Assembly: GCA_903904755.1 (NCBI GenBank)
Contig: CAIVDV010000069.1
Location: forward strand, 16,616 to 80,615
DNA length: 64,000 bases
Direction of reading: 5' to 3'
Source of the DNA: an uncultured Acidobacteriaceae bacterium
GTDB taxonomy: Bacteria > Acidobacteriota > Terriglobia > Terriglobales > Acidobacteriaceae
In this document: positions 36,464 to 45,787 of the stretch, piece after piece
Position numbering within the stretch: position 1 is the first letter of the stretch
Layout of the letters: the number at the start of each line of letters is the position of its first letter
Made by a program: the position numbers and the translations under genes
Notes under the pieces: model-generated
Database searches by the model: none
Seen by the model: the letters and a program-made list of their open reading frames with translations, nothing else
Told to the model about the DNA's origin: nothing

Positions 36464-38689
36464 ATGCGACGCACCTTCCTCTCCCTTCCGCTGCTCCTCG
36501 CCGCCACCTTTGCCCCGATTCTCCCTGCCCAGACCCCCGCAAAGCCCGTCTATCAAGACACCACCCGGCCCATCGAAGCCCGCGTCGCCGACCTCCTCGC
36601 CCACATGACCATCGAAGAGAAGGCCACCCTCCTCGCCGGCTCCGGCTGGATGGAAACCCCCGCCATCCCCCGCCTCGGCATCCCCGCCCTGCTTATGGCC
36701 GACGGTCCCATGGGCGTTCGCTCCTGGCACGGCTCCTCGCTCATCACCAACGCTGCCGGAGCCGCCGCTCCTGTCTTCTCCACCTCATTCCCCGCCGGCA
36801 TCGCTATGGCCGCCACCTGGAACCCCGACCTCGTCCAGCAGGAGGGCGCAGCCATCGGGGCGGAAACCCGCGCCCACGGCCGCAACATGATCCTCGGTCC
36901 CACCGTCAACATCAACCGCGTCCCTGTCTGGGGCCGCAACTTTGAGGGATACGGCGAAGATCCCTGGCTCACTTCCCGCCTCGGCATCGCCTACATCCGC
37001 GGCGTCCAAAGCCAGGGCGTCCTCCCCTCCCTCAAGCACTTCGCCGCCAACAACGAGGAGTTCGAGCGCCACCGCATCGACGCCCATCTCGACGAGCGCA
37101 CCCTCAACGAAATCTACTTCCCCGCCTTCGAGGCCGCCGTCAAAGAGGCCGACGTCTGGACCGTCATGTCCGCCTACAACCTCCTCAACGGCGTCCACTG
37201 CGCCGAAGACAAAGAACTGCTCACCGACATCCTCCGCAAGCGCTGGGGATTCAAGGGCCTCGTCGTCTCCGACTGGGGCAGCACCTACTCCACCGCACCC
37301 ACCGTCAACGCCGGCATGGATATCGAAATGCCCGGCGGCGAACCCCTGCAAAAATTCCTTCTCCGCCCCGATGCCATCAAAACCGGCAACAGCGGCGGCT
37401 GGCTGGCCGTCCCCGCCGTGCTTGCCGAGCTGAAAGCCGGCCACATCTCTGAAGCCACCATCACCGCCAACGCAGGCCACATCCTCCACACCCTCATCGC
37501 CAGCGGCATTTACGACCACCCCGAGCTGCCCGCCGACAACCCCGCCAACATCGACACCCCCGCCCAGCAGCAACTCGCCCGCCAGGCCGCAACCCAGTCC
37601 ATCGTCCTGCTCAAAAACGTCGGCAACCTGCTCCCGCTCGACCCCGCCAAACTCCACTCCATCGCCGTCATCGGCCCCAATGCCGCCGTCGCCCGCACCG
37701 GCGGCGGAGGCAGTTCCCTCGTCCGCCCCGCTTACGCCGTCACCCCGCTCGACGGCATCCGCCAGCGCGCCGGCTCCGCTATCACCATCAACTACGCCCT
37801 TGGCGTCTCCATGGAAGGCGAAAACCCCGACCAGGACTCCGACATCGCCCGCGTCCGTCTCATCGACGAAGCCGTCGCCGCCGCTGCCAGAAGTGACGTC
37901 GCCATCGTCGTCGTCGGCCGCTATCCCAAACTCGAGGGCGAGGGCTTCGACATTGCCACCATGGACCTGCCCCTCGGCCAGGACGATCTCATCGCCGCCG
38001 TTGAAAAGGCAAACCCCCGCACCATCGTCGTCCTCAACACCGGCGCCGCCGTCACCATGACTCGCTGGCTCGCTAACACGCCGGCCCTCCTCGACCTCTG
38101 GTACCCCGGCCAGGAGGGTGGCCACGCCCTCGCATCCATCCTCTTCGGCGACGCCAACCCCTCCGGCCATCTCCCAGTCACCCTGCCGGTCAAATTCGAA
38201 GACTCCCCAGCCGCCGCCAACTATCCCGGCACCGACCTCAAGGTCAATTACGCCGAGGGCATTTACGTCGGCTACCGCTACTTCCTCACCAAATCCGTCC
38301 CCGCCGCCTTCCCCTTCGGCTTCGGCCTCAGCTACACCACCTTCCAGCTAAACAACCTAAAAATCGCTCCACCCACCGCCACCGGCCAGCTCCGCGTCAC
38401 CGCCCAGGTCACCAACACTGGCACCCGCGCCGGAGCCCAGGTCGTCCAGCTCTACATTCACGACGGCCACTCCCCCATCGATCGTCCCGAGCGCGAACTC
38501 AAGGCCTTCGCCCGCGTTGAGCTCGCCCCCGGCGAATCCCGCACCGCAGAGTTCACCCTCAACCCCCGCTCCTTCTCCTGGTACAACCCCCAAACCCACG
38601 ACTGGACCCTCACCCCCGGCAACTTCACCATCCTCGTCGGCACCAGCGCCGTTGACCTGCCCCTCACCGGCACCATCGCCCTCAAATAG
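36464..38689 (+). CDS. Exported GH3 beta-glucosidase-like enzyme
   Basis: The 741-residue protein has a signal peptide (1-22, ending near LPAQTP). The GH3 N-terminal barrel shows MADGPMGVRSW, GPTVNINRVPVWGRNFEGYGEDPWLTSRL, KHFAANNEE and the nucleophile Asp270 in VVSDWGSTY. The alpha/beta sandwich (NAGHILHT through WYPGQEGGHALASILFGDANPSG) and a C-terminal fibronectin III-like domain (LKAFARVELAPGES) complete the usual plan. Substrate may be a beta-glucoside, beta-xyloside or alpha-L-arabinofuranoside; family membership alone cannot tell. It lies 96 bases after the GH105 gene. Confidence 0.93.
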   Translation: MRRTFLSLPLLLAATFAPILPAQTPAKPVYQDTTRPIEARVADLLAHMTIEEKATLLAGSGWMETPAIPRLGIPALLMADGPMGVRSWHGSSLITNAAGAAAPVFSTSFPAGIAMAATWNPDLVQQEGAAIGAETRAHGRNMILGPTVNINRVPVWGRNFEGYGEDPWLTSRLGIAYIRGVQSQGVLPSLKHFAANNEEFERHRIDAHLDERTLNEIYFPAFEAAVKEADVWTVMSAYNLLNGVHCAEDKELLTDILRKRWGFKGLVVSDWGSTYSTAPTVNAGMDIEMPGGEPLQKFLLRPDAIKTGNSGGWLAVPAVLAELKAGHISEATITANAGHILHTLIASGIYDHPELPADNPANIDTPAQQQLARQAATQSIVLLKNVGNLLPLDPAKLHSIAVIGPNAAVARTGGGGSSLVRPAYAVTPLDGIRQRAGSAITINYALGVSMEGENPDQDSDIARVRLIDEAVAAAARSDVAIVVVGRYPKLEGEGFDIATMDLPLGQDDLIAAVEKANPRTIVVLNTGAAVTMTRWLANTPALLDLWYPGQEGGHALASILFGDANPSGHLPVTLPVKFEDSPAAANYPGTDLKVNYAEGIYVGYRYFLTKSVPAAFPFGFGLSYTTFQLNNLKIAPPTATGQLRVTAQVTNTGTRAGAQVVQLYIHDGHSPIDRPERELKAFARVELAPGESRTAEFTLNPRSFSWYNPQTHDWTLTPGNFTILVGTSAVDLPLTGTIALK

Positions 38690-38732
38690 TGATGGCCCCG
38701 GTTGGCCACCTCACCACCCAGGAGCCTGACCC

Positions 38733-39794
38733 ATGCGCCCCATCTTCCTCGCCCTCGCCCTCGCCGTCCCCGCCGCGCTCGCCCAGCAACCGGCCCCCAC
38801 CACCACAGCCGCTCAGGCTCCCAACTCCGACACCAGCTACATCGACGCCCAGGGCAACGCCCACATCACCCGCGTCATCCCCGTCCCCCAATCCCTCAGC
38901 CGCGAGTCCCGCTATTGGCTCTCTGAGCAGGTCCCCGACGGTGGCCCGGAAGACTCCCTCGCCGACCGTCGCGCCCACACCGACGCCTGGGCCCTCACCG
39001 CCCGTGATGCCTGGTTCAAGCTCTACCCCGGCACACTCACTGAGGACAAAATCGCCGGCGTCCCCGTGCGCATCGTCGTCCCCGCCAACCTCGACGCAAC
39101 TCGCAAAGATCAGGTCCTCCTCAACGTCCATGGCGGCGGCTTCAACTCCGACTCCGGCTCCTTCACTGAGTCCATCCCCATGGCCGGCATGACCGGCATC
39201 CGCGTCGTCGCCGTCCTCTACCGCCTCGCCCCGGAGAATCCCTTCCCCGCCGCTGTCGATGACACCGTCGCCGTCTACAAGGAACTCCTCAAAACCCACA
39301 AGCCCAGCCATATCCTCCTCTACGGCACCTCCGCCGGAGCCATCCTCACCGCCGAAGTCGCCGTCCGCCTCAGGCAGCTCGGCCTGCCCCAACCCGCCGC
39401 CCTCGGCATCTTCTCCGGCATGGGAGACTTTGCCCGCCCCGGCGACTCCCAGGCCATGTACGCCCTCCGTGGTCTCTCCGGCCATCTCGATATTCCGGAC
39501 TCTGGCCCCCACGACCCCTACTACACCGGCAAAACCGATCCCACCGACCCCGTCCTCTCCCCCATCTATGCCGATCTCCACGGCCTCCCGCCCACCCTCT
39601 TCATCACCAGCGGACGCGACCTCCTGCTCTCCGGCACCGTCAACCTCCACCGCGCCTTCCTCAACGCCGGCAACGACGCCCGCCTCATCGTCTACGACGG
39701 CCTGCCCCACGCCTTCTGGTACTCCACCAAGCTCCCTGAAGCCCTCGAAGCCAACCACGCCATGGCCAAATTCTTCGTCGAGCAGCTCAAATAG
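38733..39794 (+). CDS. Exported alpha/beta-hydrolase, hormone-sensitive-lipase-like esterase
   Basis: The 353-residue protein has a signal peptide (1-17, LALAVPAALAQ). The oxyanion-hole motif is HGGGF (about 131-135), followed by the nucleophile elbow LYGTSAGA (Ser about 197), the Asp region FITSGRDLLL, and the catalytic His in GLPHAFW. It probably removes acetyl or other ester groups from plant glycans, which fits its place after GH105 and GH3, but simple esters are also possible. Its 3' end overlaps that of the convergent chrA gene by 8 bases. Confidence 0.85.
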   Translation: MRPIFLALALAVPAALAQQPAPTTTAAQAPNSDTSYIDAQGNAHITRVIPVPQSLSRESRYWLSEQVPDGGPEDSLADRRAHTDAWALTARDAWFKLYPGTLTEDKIAGVPVRIVVPANLDATRKDQVLLNVHGGGFNSDSGSFTESIPMAGMTGIRVVAVLYRLAPENPFPAAVDDTVAVYKELLKTHKPSHILLYGTSAGAILTAEVAVRLRQLGLPQPAALGIFSGMGDFARPGDSQAMYALRGLSGHLDIPDSGPHDPYYTGKTDPTDPVLSPIYADLHGLPPTLFITSGRDLLLSGTVNLHRAFLNAGNDARLIVYDGLPHAFWYSTKLPEALEANHAMAKFFVEQLK

Positions 39795-40959
39795 CTGCTC
39801 CAAGAGCCCACCCCGCCACCGCCCCTGCGCCAATCAGCCACGTCGGGTTCAGCCTCGTCCGCAGCAGCACCGCCAGGCATCCCACCCCCAGCACCGCTGC
39901 CAACCCCGCCATCGGCCCGCCCAGCACACCTCGGCTCAGCGTCACCAGCACGCTCGCCATCAGCGCCAGTGCTGCAGCGTTCACCCCATCCAGCGCCGCG
40001 CCTGCCACCGCTGACCGCCGTATCCGCGGTGTCAGCCAGCCCACCCCTGCCACCATCACAAACGATGGCAAAAACACCGCCGCCGTCGCCACCGCCGCGC
40101 CCGCGTACCCGTGCAGCAGATAGCCCACAAAGGTCGCCGTCGTAAACACTGGTCCCGGCGTCACCTGCCCCGCCGTCACCGCATCCAGCAACTGCGGCAT
40201 CGTTATCCAGTGCAGCCGGTCCACTAAATCCGTTTTCAGGAACGCCACCAGCACATAACCTGACCCGAAAACCACCACCCCCAGCTTCAAAAACGCCAGC
40301 GCAATCCCTACCAGTCCAGTCCCAGTCATCGCCGCCGTCATCCCGCCCGGCAATATCCATCCGAACCCCGTCAGCCGACCGGCTTGCCCACTTCTTACCT
40401 GCTCCACCGCCAGCCCTGCCACCGCTGCCCCGGCCAGAATCGCCACCGGCGGGGCGCCCCACAGCGCCGCAGCCAGGCTCAGAACCGCCAGCACTGGCCG
40501 CACCCACTCCCGCTTTTCCCCCGGCACCGCCGCCCCCCGCAAATTCCACACCGCCTGCGCCAGAATCGCCAGAATCACCGGCCGAATCCCCCACAGCAGC
40601 CCGCCCGCCTGCGGCAGCGCCCCAAACCGCACATACGCCCACGCCAGCCCCAGCGTCGCCACAAAACTCGGCAGCAGAAAGCACAACCCCGCCGTCGCCA
40701 GCCCTGGCAAACCGTCCCGCTTATACCCAATTGCCATCGCAACCTGCGACGAGCTCGGCCCCGGAAGCAGATTGCATCCCCCCACCAGGTCGAGAAACTC
40801 CTGCCGCGTCAGCCACTTTCGCCGTTCCACCAGTTCCTGCTGCATCAGCCCCAGGTGCGCCGCCGGCCCGCCAAACGCCGTAGCTCCCAGCCGCAGAAAA
40901 TAGCGCGCCAGCTCCACCACCCCACTCGGCTCTCGGCTCATCCGGCCCTCACTTCTCAT
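39787..40959 (-). CDS. chrA: ChrA-family chromate ion transporter
   Basis: The 390-residue membrane protein has the two-fold CHR repeat. Each half carries the signature phenylalanine-glycine-glycine region (FGGPAAHLG in the first; VVFGSGYVLVAF in the second) and the QxTPGP-type loop (NLLPGPSSSQVA and AGQVTPGPVFTTATF). Ten or more hydrophobic spans follow. It would export chromate or a related oxyanion such as sulfate from the cytosol. ATG 40959 is 11 bases after the upstream peroxidase gene; an alternative ATG at 40941 has a better ribosome-binding site. The pair forms a likely stress operon. Confidence 0.92.
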   Translation of the reverse strand: MRSEGRMSREPSGVVELARYFLRLGATAFGGPAAHLGLMQQELVERRKWLTRQEFLDLVGGCNLLPGPSSSQVAMAIGYKRDGLPGLATAGLCFLLPSFVATLGLAWAYVRFGALPQAGGLLWGIRPVILAILAQAVWNLRGAAVPGEKREWVRPVLAVLSLAAALWGAPPVAILAGAAVAGLAVEQVRSGQAGRLTGFGWILPGGMTAAMTGTGLVGIALAFLKLGVVVFGSGYVLVAFLKTDLVDRLHWITMPQLLDAVTAGQVTPGPVFTTATFVGYLLHGYAGAAVATAAVFLPSFVMVAGVGWLTPRIRRSAVAGAALDGVNAAALALMASVLVTLSRGVLGGPMAGLAAVLGVGCLAVLLRTRLNPTWLIGAGAVAGWALGAAI

Positions 40960-40970
40960 CCCCGGCCGCC

Positions 40971-41465
40971 TTACAGCAAAGCCTCAACCCGCTTCGCCAG
41001 GCCCGCCGGCGTGGTCGTCGGCGCAAACCGCGCTACCACCCGCCCCTCCCGGTCCACCAGAAACTTCGTAAAATTCCACTTGATCCGCGCCGACCCAAAC
41101 AGACCGCGCTTCTGCTCGCTCAGCCACCGGTACAGCGGATGCGCCCCCGGCCCATTCACCTCAATCTTGCCAAACAGCGGGAACGTCACCCCATAATTCC
41201 GCTCGCAGAAGGCCCCAATCTCCCCCTCGCTCCCCGGCTCCTGGTGCCCAAACTGGTCGCACGGAAACCCCAGCACCGTCAGCCCTCGCTCCCGGTACCG
41301 CTGGTACAGCTCCTCCAGCCCCTTGTACTGCGGCGTAAAACCGCACTTGCTCGCCGTGTTCACAATCAGCACCACCCGGCCCCGGAATTGGGCCAGCGGC
41401 AGCTCGTGACCATCCAGCGCCCGAGCCGTGAAATCGTAGATCGTTCCTTCTGTTGCCCTACTCAT
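40971..41465 (-). CDS. Glutathione peroxidase family protein (probably thioredoxin-dependent)
   Basis: The 164-residue protein shows the GPX motifs NTASKCGFTPQYKGLEELY (peroxidatic Cys about 41), LGFPCDQFGHQEPG (possible resolving Cys about 69) and WNFTKFLVDREG. Bacterial members with both cysteines generally use thioredoxin rather than glutathione to reduce lipid or hydrogen peroxides. No signal peptide. GAGGA lies 7 bases before ATG 41465. It heads the two-gene unit with chrA, so chromate-induced oxidative stress may be the common theme. Confidence 0.92.
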   Translation of the reverse strand: MSRATEGTIYDFTARALDGHELPLAQFRGRVVLIVNTASKCGFTPQYKGLEELYQRYRERGLTVLGFPCDQFGHQEPGSEGEIGAFCERNYGVTFPLFGKIEVNGPGAHPLYRWLSEQKRGLFGSARIKWNFTKFLVDREGRVVARFAPTTTPAGLAKRVEALL

Positions 41466-41898
41466 GGTGCATTCCTCACTAGATTCAACTTGCTTCGTCT
41501 AAAAAGATGCTGTTCCCTTTGTCTTTGACGCAGCAAAGCTCCGGGATTCCCCTTGGAACCGGGGTTGCTTCCGATAGACTGAAGGGTAGCAGCAACAGCA
41601 AAAAGCCGGAGATTCGCAGGCATCCAGTTGAATCCACATGCCTTCGCTTCCGGTAGCAGTTTGCAGGTGCGGTTCCATGCCGTAAGGCCGGATACTGCAA
41701 AGCCGTAGCCGGGCACGTCAAACCCACCGTTCCAGCATCTTCCGGGACATGGTTCACACGGGCTCCGGGGCGGGCAAGGCGCGCGTCTTTCTGGCTTGCA
41801 TCCCTCCTTCGCCATTTGGGCAGGGAAGGTGCGGGGCAATATAATCAGAGATTCGCGAACCAGGCGCGGACCAGAATCGATTTTTCAGCAGTGAGGGT
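41466..41898. other. Intergenic region between the peroxidase gene and bamA
   Basis: This 433-base divergent gap carries the promoter regions of both units. The only recognisable element is the possible bamA promoter listed separately. Several short open frames cross it without coding signs. The left third is less GC-rich. Confidence 0.45.
41816..41845 (+). promoter_or_regulatory. Possible sigma-70 promoter of bamA
   Basis: Consensus -10 hexamer TATAAT at 41840-41845 with a partial -35 TTGGGC at 41816-41821 (18-base spacing). Transcription would begin near 41852, about 47 bases before the GTG start of bamA. Confidence 0.5.
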
Positions 41899-44835
41899 GT
41901 GCTTATCTTTCCCGTCAAGTCGAACAACGCACCGTATAGCACCAATGCAAGCGCGCAGCTCTGCGCTTCGGGCCACCTCCATGGCGCCGAAACCTCGACG
42001 CATCGTCGCCAGGTTTCCGCCCCGTCCCGCATTGGAATCCTCCATATCCTGGTACTGCTGGTTCTCGCTCTCGCCGCCGGTTCGGCATGGGCACAGTCCC
42101 TCACCGTCGAGCAGATTCGCGTCATCGGCAACCGCCGCATCCCCAAGGAAACTGTCCTCGCCCGCCTCTTCACCCACCCCGGCGACAACTTCGACCCCGT
42201 CTCCATTGAGCGCGATTTCAACTCCCTCTGGAACACCGGATACTTCGATGACCTCCGCATCGAGCGCGAGGACTCTGAGCAGGGCATCATCCTCAACATC
42301 GTCGTCAAGGAAAAGCCGAATATCCGCGAAATCAACTACAAGGGCCTCAACTCCGTCTCCCAGTCCGACGTTCTGGACCGCTTCAAGAAGGAGAAGGTCG
42401 GCCTTTCCGTGGAAAGCCAATACGACCCCACCCGCATCAAGCGCGCGGAAACTGTCATCCGCCAGCTCCTTTCCGAGCATGGCCACCAGTTCGCCACCAT
42501 CAAGACTGAAGTCAAGACCATCCCGCCGGCCAGCGTTCAGGTCAACTTCAACATCAAGGAAGGTCCGACCGTCAAAGTCGGCCAAATCAAGTTCGTTGGC
42601 AACCAGCACATCTCCAGCCTGCTCCTGCGCCGCTCCATGAAGAATCTGCGACCCATCGGCATCCCATATTCCATCTTCCTGGAAAACCTCTTTTCCCAGA
42701 CCTTCGACAGCACCAAGCTCGAAGAAGACGCCGAGCGCGTCCGTCAGGCGTACCGCGACAAGGGCTATTACAACGCCGCTGTCGAAGAGCCTCGCACCCA
42801 GATTCGTGATGAAGGTGGCCTCTCCCTCATCACCTTCCAGCCCCGCAAGGGCAAGCGTATCGATATTCTGATGCCCATCGAAGAAGGCGATCGTTATCGC
42901 CTCGGCAGCATCACCTTCACCGGTAACAAGGCTGTCAACAACGTCAAGGGTCTCCGCGGCCAATTTGCCGTCAAGGATGGCGACATCTTTAGCGCCACCC
43001 TGCTCGGCAAGGGTCTCGAAAATCTCAAGAAGGCCTACGGCCAACTCGGCTACATCAACTTTGGCGCCATCCCCAAGGCCACCTTTGACGAAGCCAAAAA
43101 GACCGTCTCCTTCTCCATCGACATCGACGAAGGCAAGCCCTTCTACGTCTCCCGCATCGAGATCACCGGCAATACCCTCACCCGCGATCGCGTCATCCGT
43201 CGTGAGCTCCTCCTCGATGAAGGCCACGTCTACAACTCCCAACTCTGGGAGTACAGCCTCCTGCGCCTCAACCAGCTCGACTACTTCGATCCCCTCAAAG
43301 TCGAACAGGACTCTGAAGCCCATCAGGACAGCGAAAACGGCACCGTCGACCTGCTCCTCAAGGTCAAGGAAAAGGGCAAGAACTCCATCGGCCTCAACGG
43401 TGGCGTCAGCGGCCTCTCCGGCGCATTCCTCGGGCTCAACTACCAGACCAACAACTTCCTCGGCCTCGGCGAAACCCTCAGCCTCCAGGCCAACCTTGGC
43501 AACGTCCAGCGCCAGTTCCAGTTCGGCTTCACCCAGCCCTACTTCCGCAATCGGCCTCTGAACATCGGCTTCCAGCTCTTCAACACCAAGTCCGACTACA
43601 ACGCCGCCAAGAACTACGGAACCTCTGGCATGGCCGCCAACCTCACCGCCGCACAGCAGTCTCTGGTGCAGAATTACAACAACGAGTCCATCGGTCTCAA
43701 CTACTCCATGAGCTACCCGCTGCCGCACCGCAACTTCCAGCGCGTCGGCTTCACCTACTCGTTGACCAAGTCCTCCATCACCGCCTTCAGCTCGGCCTCG
43801 CAGAATCTCTTCCAAACCCTGAACTTCCGCTCCGGCATCCAGGGCCAGAACGCCCTCAACGGCATCGTCAGCAGCTCGGCATCCTTCAGCTATACCTACA
43901 ACACCGTCAACAACCCGATGCGCCCCAATCGCGGCAAGGAAATCTCCGCCGTCATGCAGTTCGCCGGCATCGGTGGCAACGTCCGATACATCTTCCCGGC
44001 GCTCGCCTACAAGGCCTACATCCCGGTCAAGTACTTCCTGCCCGACTCCGCCGGACACAACGTCTTCGGCATACGTACCGAACTCAAGTACATCCAGGGA
44101 TGGGGCGGCGACGTTGCCCCCCCGAACAACCGCTTCTACGCCGGTGGCGAAGCCGATATCCGAGGCTTCGACATCCGCAGCACCACCCCCTTCGCCTACA
44201 TCCCCAACCGGATTCTCTTCAACCTCACCAATCCGGATGGAAGTTGCGTCCCGCGCGATCCCAACAACCCGCAGCTCAACCAGTGCATCCAGGTGCCGCT
44301 GCCCGTCTATAGCATCGTCTCCATCGGTGGTGATACCAACCTCACCAACAACATGGAGTACCGCATCCCCATCGCCGGCCCGGTCACCTTCGCCATCTTC
44401 AACGACCTCGGCATCGATGCATCCCTCGTCAAGTCCCAGCTCAAACAGAGCCCTGAGGGCGCTGCTGCCCTCAATGCCCCTCTCTACGGTTGCCCCGTTT
44501 ACAACAACGGCACCTGCGAGGGCGGCGTTCAGGTCAAGTTCAACAACCAGATTCGCCCGCTCTCCGGCACCAACTTCTTCCCGCGCATGTCCACTGGCGC
44601 GGAACTCCAGGTCATGATGCCGGTCATCAACGCCCCCGTTCGCGTTTACTATGCGTGGAACGCCCTCGCGCTCAACCGCCAGGATCCCGGCTACAACCTC
44701 ATCACCCGCGAAATGTTCCCCGCTGGCGGCGCTGGAGACTACTCCTACGCACAGGCCATGCAGGCCTACGGCTCCCGCTATCAGCTCCGCGAGCCCAAGA
44801 AGACATTCCGCCTCACCGTCTCCACCACCTTCTAG
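41899..44835 (+). CDS. bamA: Outer-membrane protein assembly factor BamA
   Basis: BamA folds and inserts beta-barrel proteins into the outer membrane. The 978-residue product has a signal segment unusually far in (hydrophobic core LHILVLLVLALAAGSAWA, about residues 49-66). POTRA repeats follow (LTVEQIRVIGNRRIPKE, INYKGLNSVSQSD, IKFVGNQHISS, ITFTGNKAVNN, IEITGNTLTRD), then a C-terminal barrel with the lid-lock region FYAGGEADIRGFD, ending in Phe (LTVSTTF) as the beta-signal. Two Cys pairs (GSCVPRDPN...LNQC and YGCPVYNNGTC) sit in predicted surface loops. GTG 41899 is the apparent start, with GAGG just upstream; a shorter start is possible. Confidence 0.95.
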   Translation: MLIFPVKSNNAPYSTNASAQLCASGHLHGAETSTHRRQVSAPSRIGILHILVLLVLALAAGSAWAQSLTVEQIRVIGNRRIPKETVLARLFTHPGDNFDPVSIERDFNSLWNTGYFDDLRIEREDSEQGIILNIVVKEKPNIREINYKGLNSVSQSDVLDRFKKEKVGLSVESQYDPTRIKRAETVIRQLLSEHGHQFATIKTEVKTIPPASVQVNFNIKEGPTVKVGQIKFVGNQHISSLLLRRSMKNLRPIGIPYSIFLENLFSQTFDSTKLEEDAERVRQAYRDKGYYNAAVEEPRTQIRDEGGLSLITFQPRKGKRIDILMPIEEGDRYRLGSITFTGNKAVNNVKGLRGQFAVKDGDIFSATLLGKGLENLKKAYGQLGYINFGAIPKATFDEAKKTVSFSIDIDEGKPFYVSRIEITGNTLTRDRVIRRELLLDEGHVYNSQLWEYSLLRLNQLDYFDPLKVEQDSEAHQDSENGTVDLLLKVKEKGKNSIGLNGGVSGLSGAFLGLNYQTNNFLGLGETLSLQANLGNVQRQFQFGFTQPYFRNRPLNIGFQLFNTKSDYNAAKNYGTSGMAANLTAAQQSLVQNYNNESIGLNYSMSYPLPHRNFQRVGFTYSLTKSSITAFSSASQNLFQTLNFRSGIQGQNALNGIVSSSASFSYTYNTVNNPMRPNRGKEISAVMQFAGIGGNVRYIFPALAYKAYIPVKYFLPDSAGHNVFGIRTELKYIQGWGGDVAPPNNRFYAGGEADIRGFDIRSTTPFAYIPNRILFNLTNPDGSCVPRDPNNPQLNQCIQVPLPVYSIVSIGGDTNLTNNMEYRIPIAGPVTFAIFNDLGIDASLVKSQLKQSPEGAAALNAPLYGCPVYNNGTCEGGVQVKFNNQIRPLSGTNFFPRMSTGAELQVMMPVINAPVRVYYAWNALALNRQDPGYNLITREMFPAGGAGDYSYAQAMQAYGSRYQLREPKKTFRLTVSTTF

Positions 44836-44860
44836 CCCTCACCGGCTCTATGGGTACACC

Positions 44861-44892
44861 AGAGGCTGCCCCCAACGGGTAGCCTCTTTTTT
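44861..44892 (+). terminator. Intrinsic terminator after bamA
   Basis: Stem AGAGGCT-g-CCC paired with GGG-t-AGCCTCT around a short loop, followed immediately by TTTTTT. It starts 26 bases after the bamA stop. Confidence 0.88.
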
Positions 44893-44946
44893 AGCCGCCA
44901 GCCTCGCCCCTTGACAGAATCGCCTCTTCCGGCGAACCTTGCCCAC

Positions 44947-45558
44947 ATGGAATCCCTCAATCTCTCCGGCAACAACCGCCGCTCCGACGGATGGCTCAAG
45001 AGCCTCCTCTGGCCCACCGTGGAAAATGCCTGGGATGTCAATTACCTCGGCCAGCAAGGCTTCTGGATCTGTCTTCTCATCGCCGTCGCCACCCTGCTTT
45101 GGTCCCTCTTTCCCGGATCGCCCATAGTGGCCCTCCTGGGCCTCTTCTCGGCCCTCTTCTACTTCCTTGGCGGTGTAGGCGTGCGCCAGGGCAGTTGGCC
45201 CGCCGCGCTGGTCGTCTCCATCGCCTATGGCATCAGCCTTATGACCTCCCTCGCCGCAGGCAGCCTTCCCGGCCTCCCTTCGCTCATCTTCGGTGCCATC
45301 CTGCTCACAAATCTCCGCGCCGCCTTCCTCGCCTCAGAGTGGAAGCCCGCCGGCCCCGATGAGGACACCCCCCAGCGCTTCAACGAGACTCTGGTGGATA
45401 AACTCGTCGATCAGCTCCCCGCCCGCCTCTGGCCCGTCCTGCAGATCCCCTTCTACGTCCTCGGCGGCATCGTCATCCTCGTCACCACCCTCTCTTTGGC
45501 TGCCGTCGTCGCCCACCGCTTCGGCCTGCTGCCATCCATCCCCTCCACACACCCCTGA
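44947..45558 (+). CDS. Uncharacterised multi-span membrane protein
   Basis: The 203-residue protein has five predicted helices: FWICLLIAVATLLWSLF, IVALLGLFSALFYFLGG, ALVVSIAYGISLMTSLAAG, LIFGAILLTNLRAAFLA and VLGGIVILVTTLSLAAVVAH. A charged loop lies before the last one. ATG 44947 is chosen; an in-frame TTG at 44911 could add 12 residues. I do not recognise the family. It lies between bamA and the OmpH/Skp-like gene, separated from bamA by a terminator, so an envelope role is suggested only by position. Confidence 0.65.
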   Translation: MESLNLSGNNRRSDGWLKSLLWPTVENAWDVNYLGQQGFWICLLIAVATLLWSLFPGSPIVALLGLFSALFYFLGGVGVRQGSWPAALVVSIAYGISLMTSLAAGSLPGLPSLIFGAILLTNLRAAFLASEWKPAGPDEDTPQRFNETLVDKLVDQLPARLWPVLQIPFYVLGGIVILVTTLSLAAVVAHRFGLLPSIPSTHP

Positions 45559-45603
45559 TTCGCGGAAAACCCTGATTTACCGTACTTTTCACCACTTCAT
45601 GGT

Positions 45604-45632
45604 TTGACCAAGACCCCCCCCGCTCCTATAAT
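45604..45632 (+). promoter_or_regulatory. Near-consensus sigma-70 promoter of the skp/ompH-like gene
   Basis: TTGACC (45604-45609, five of six to consensus) and exact TATAAT (45627-45632) with ideal 17-base spacing. Transcription would start near 45639, giving a leader of about 185 bases before ATG 45824. Confidence 0.88.
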
Positions 45633-45745
45633 CCAGATAGTTCCTGCTGACGTCTCTGTCCGCGTCTTTTCCTCTTGTTCCGCTGCTGTTGTTCCGGCTG
45701 GGCAGACTCCCGTTAAGACCTGAGAGGGTTCACAGGAGGCACCGT

Positions 45746-45787
45746 ATTGCTTCCCGGAAGCAATGCGGGCCCCCGAAGGAATTCGGG
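45746..45787 (+). promoter_or_regulatory. Two hairpins in the skp/ompH-like 5' leader
   Basis: ATTGCTTCC/GGAAGCAAT (45746-45764, 9-bp arms separated by one base) and CCCGAA-GGAA-TTCGGG (45772-45787). They lie back to back 36 bases before the start codon and within the predicted long leader. They could control translation or mRNA stability. Confidence 0.5.

Noticed and set aside
36785..38170. A 461-codon minus-strand open frame opposite the GH3 gene
   Set aside because: Shadow of GH3 coding; the composition is low-complexity Gly/Val/Asp and no start signals are seen.
41845..44058. A 737-codon minus-strand open frame opposite bamA
   Set aside because: Complement of BamA codons; acidic low-complexity translation with no domain.
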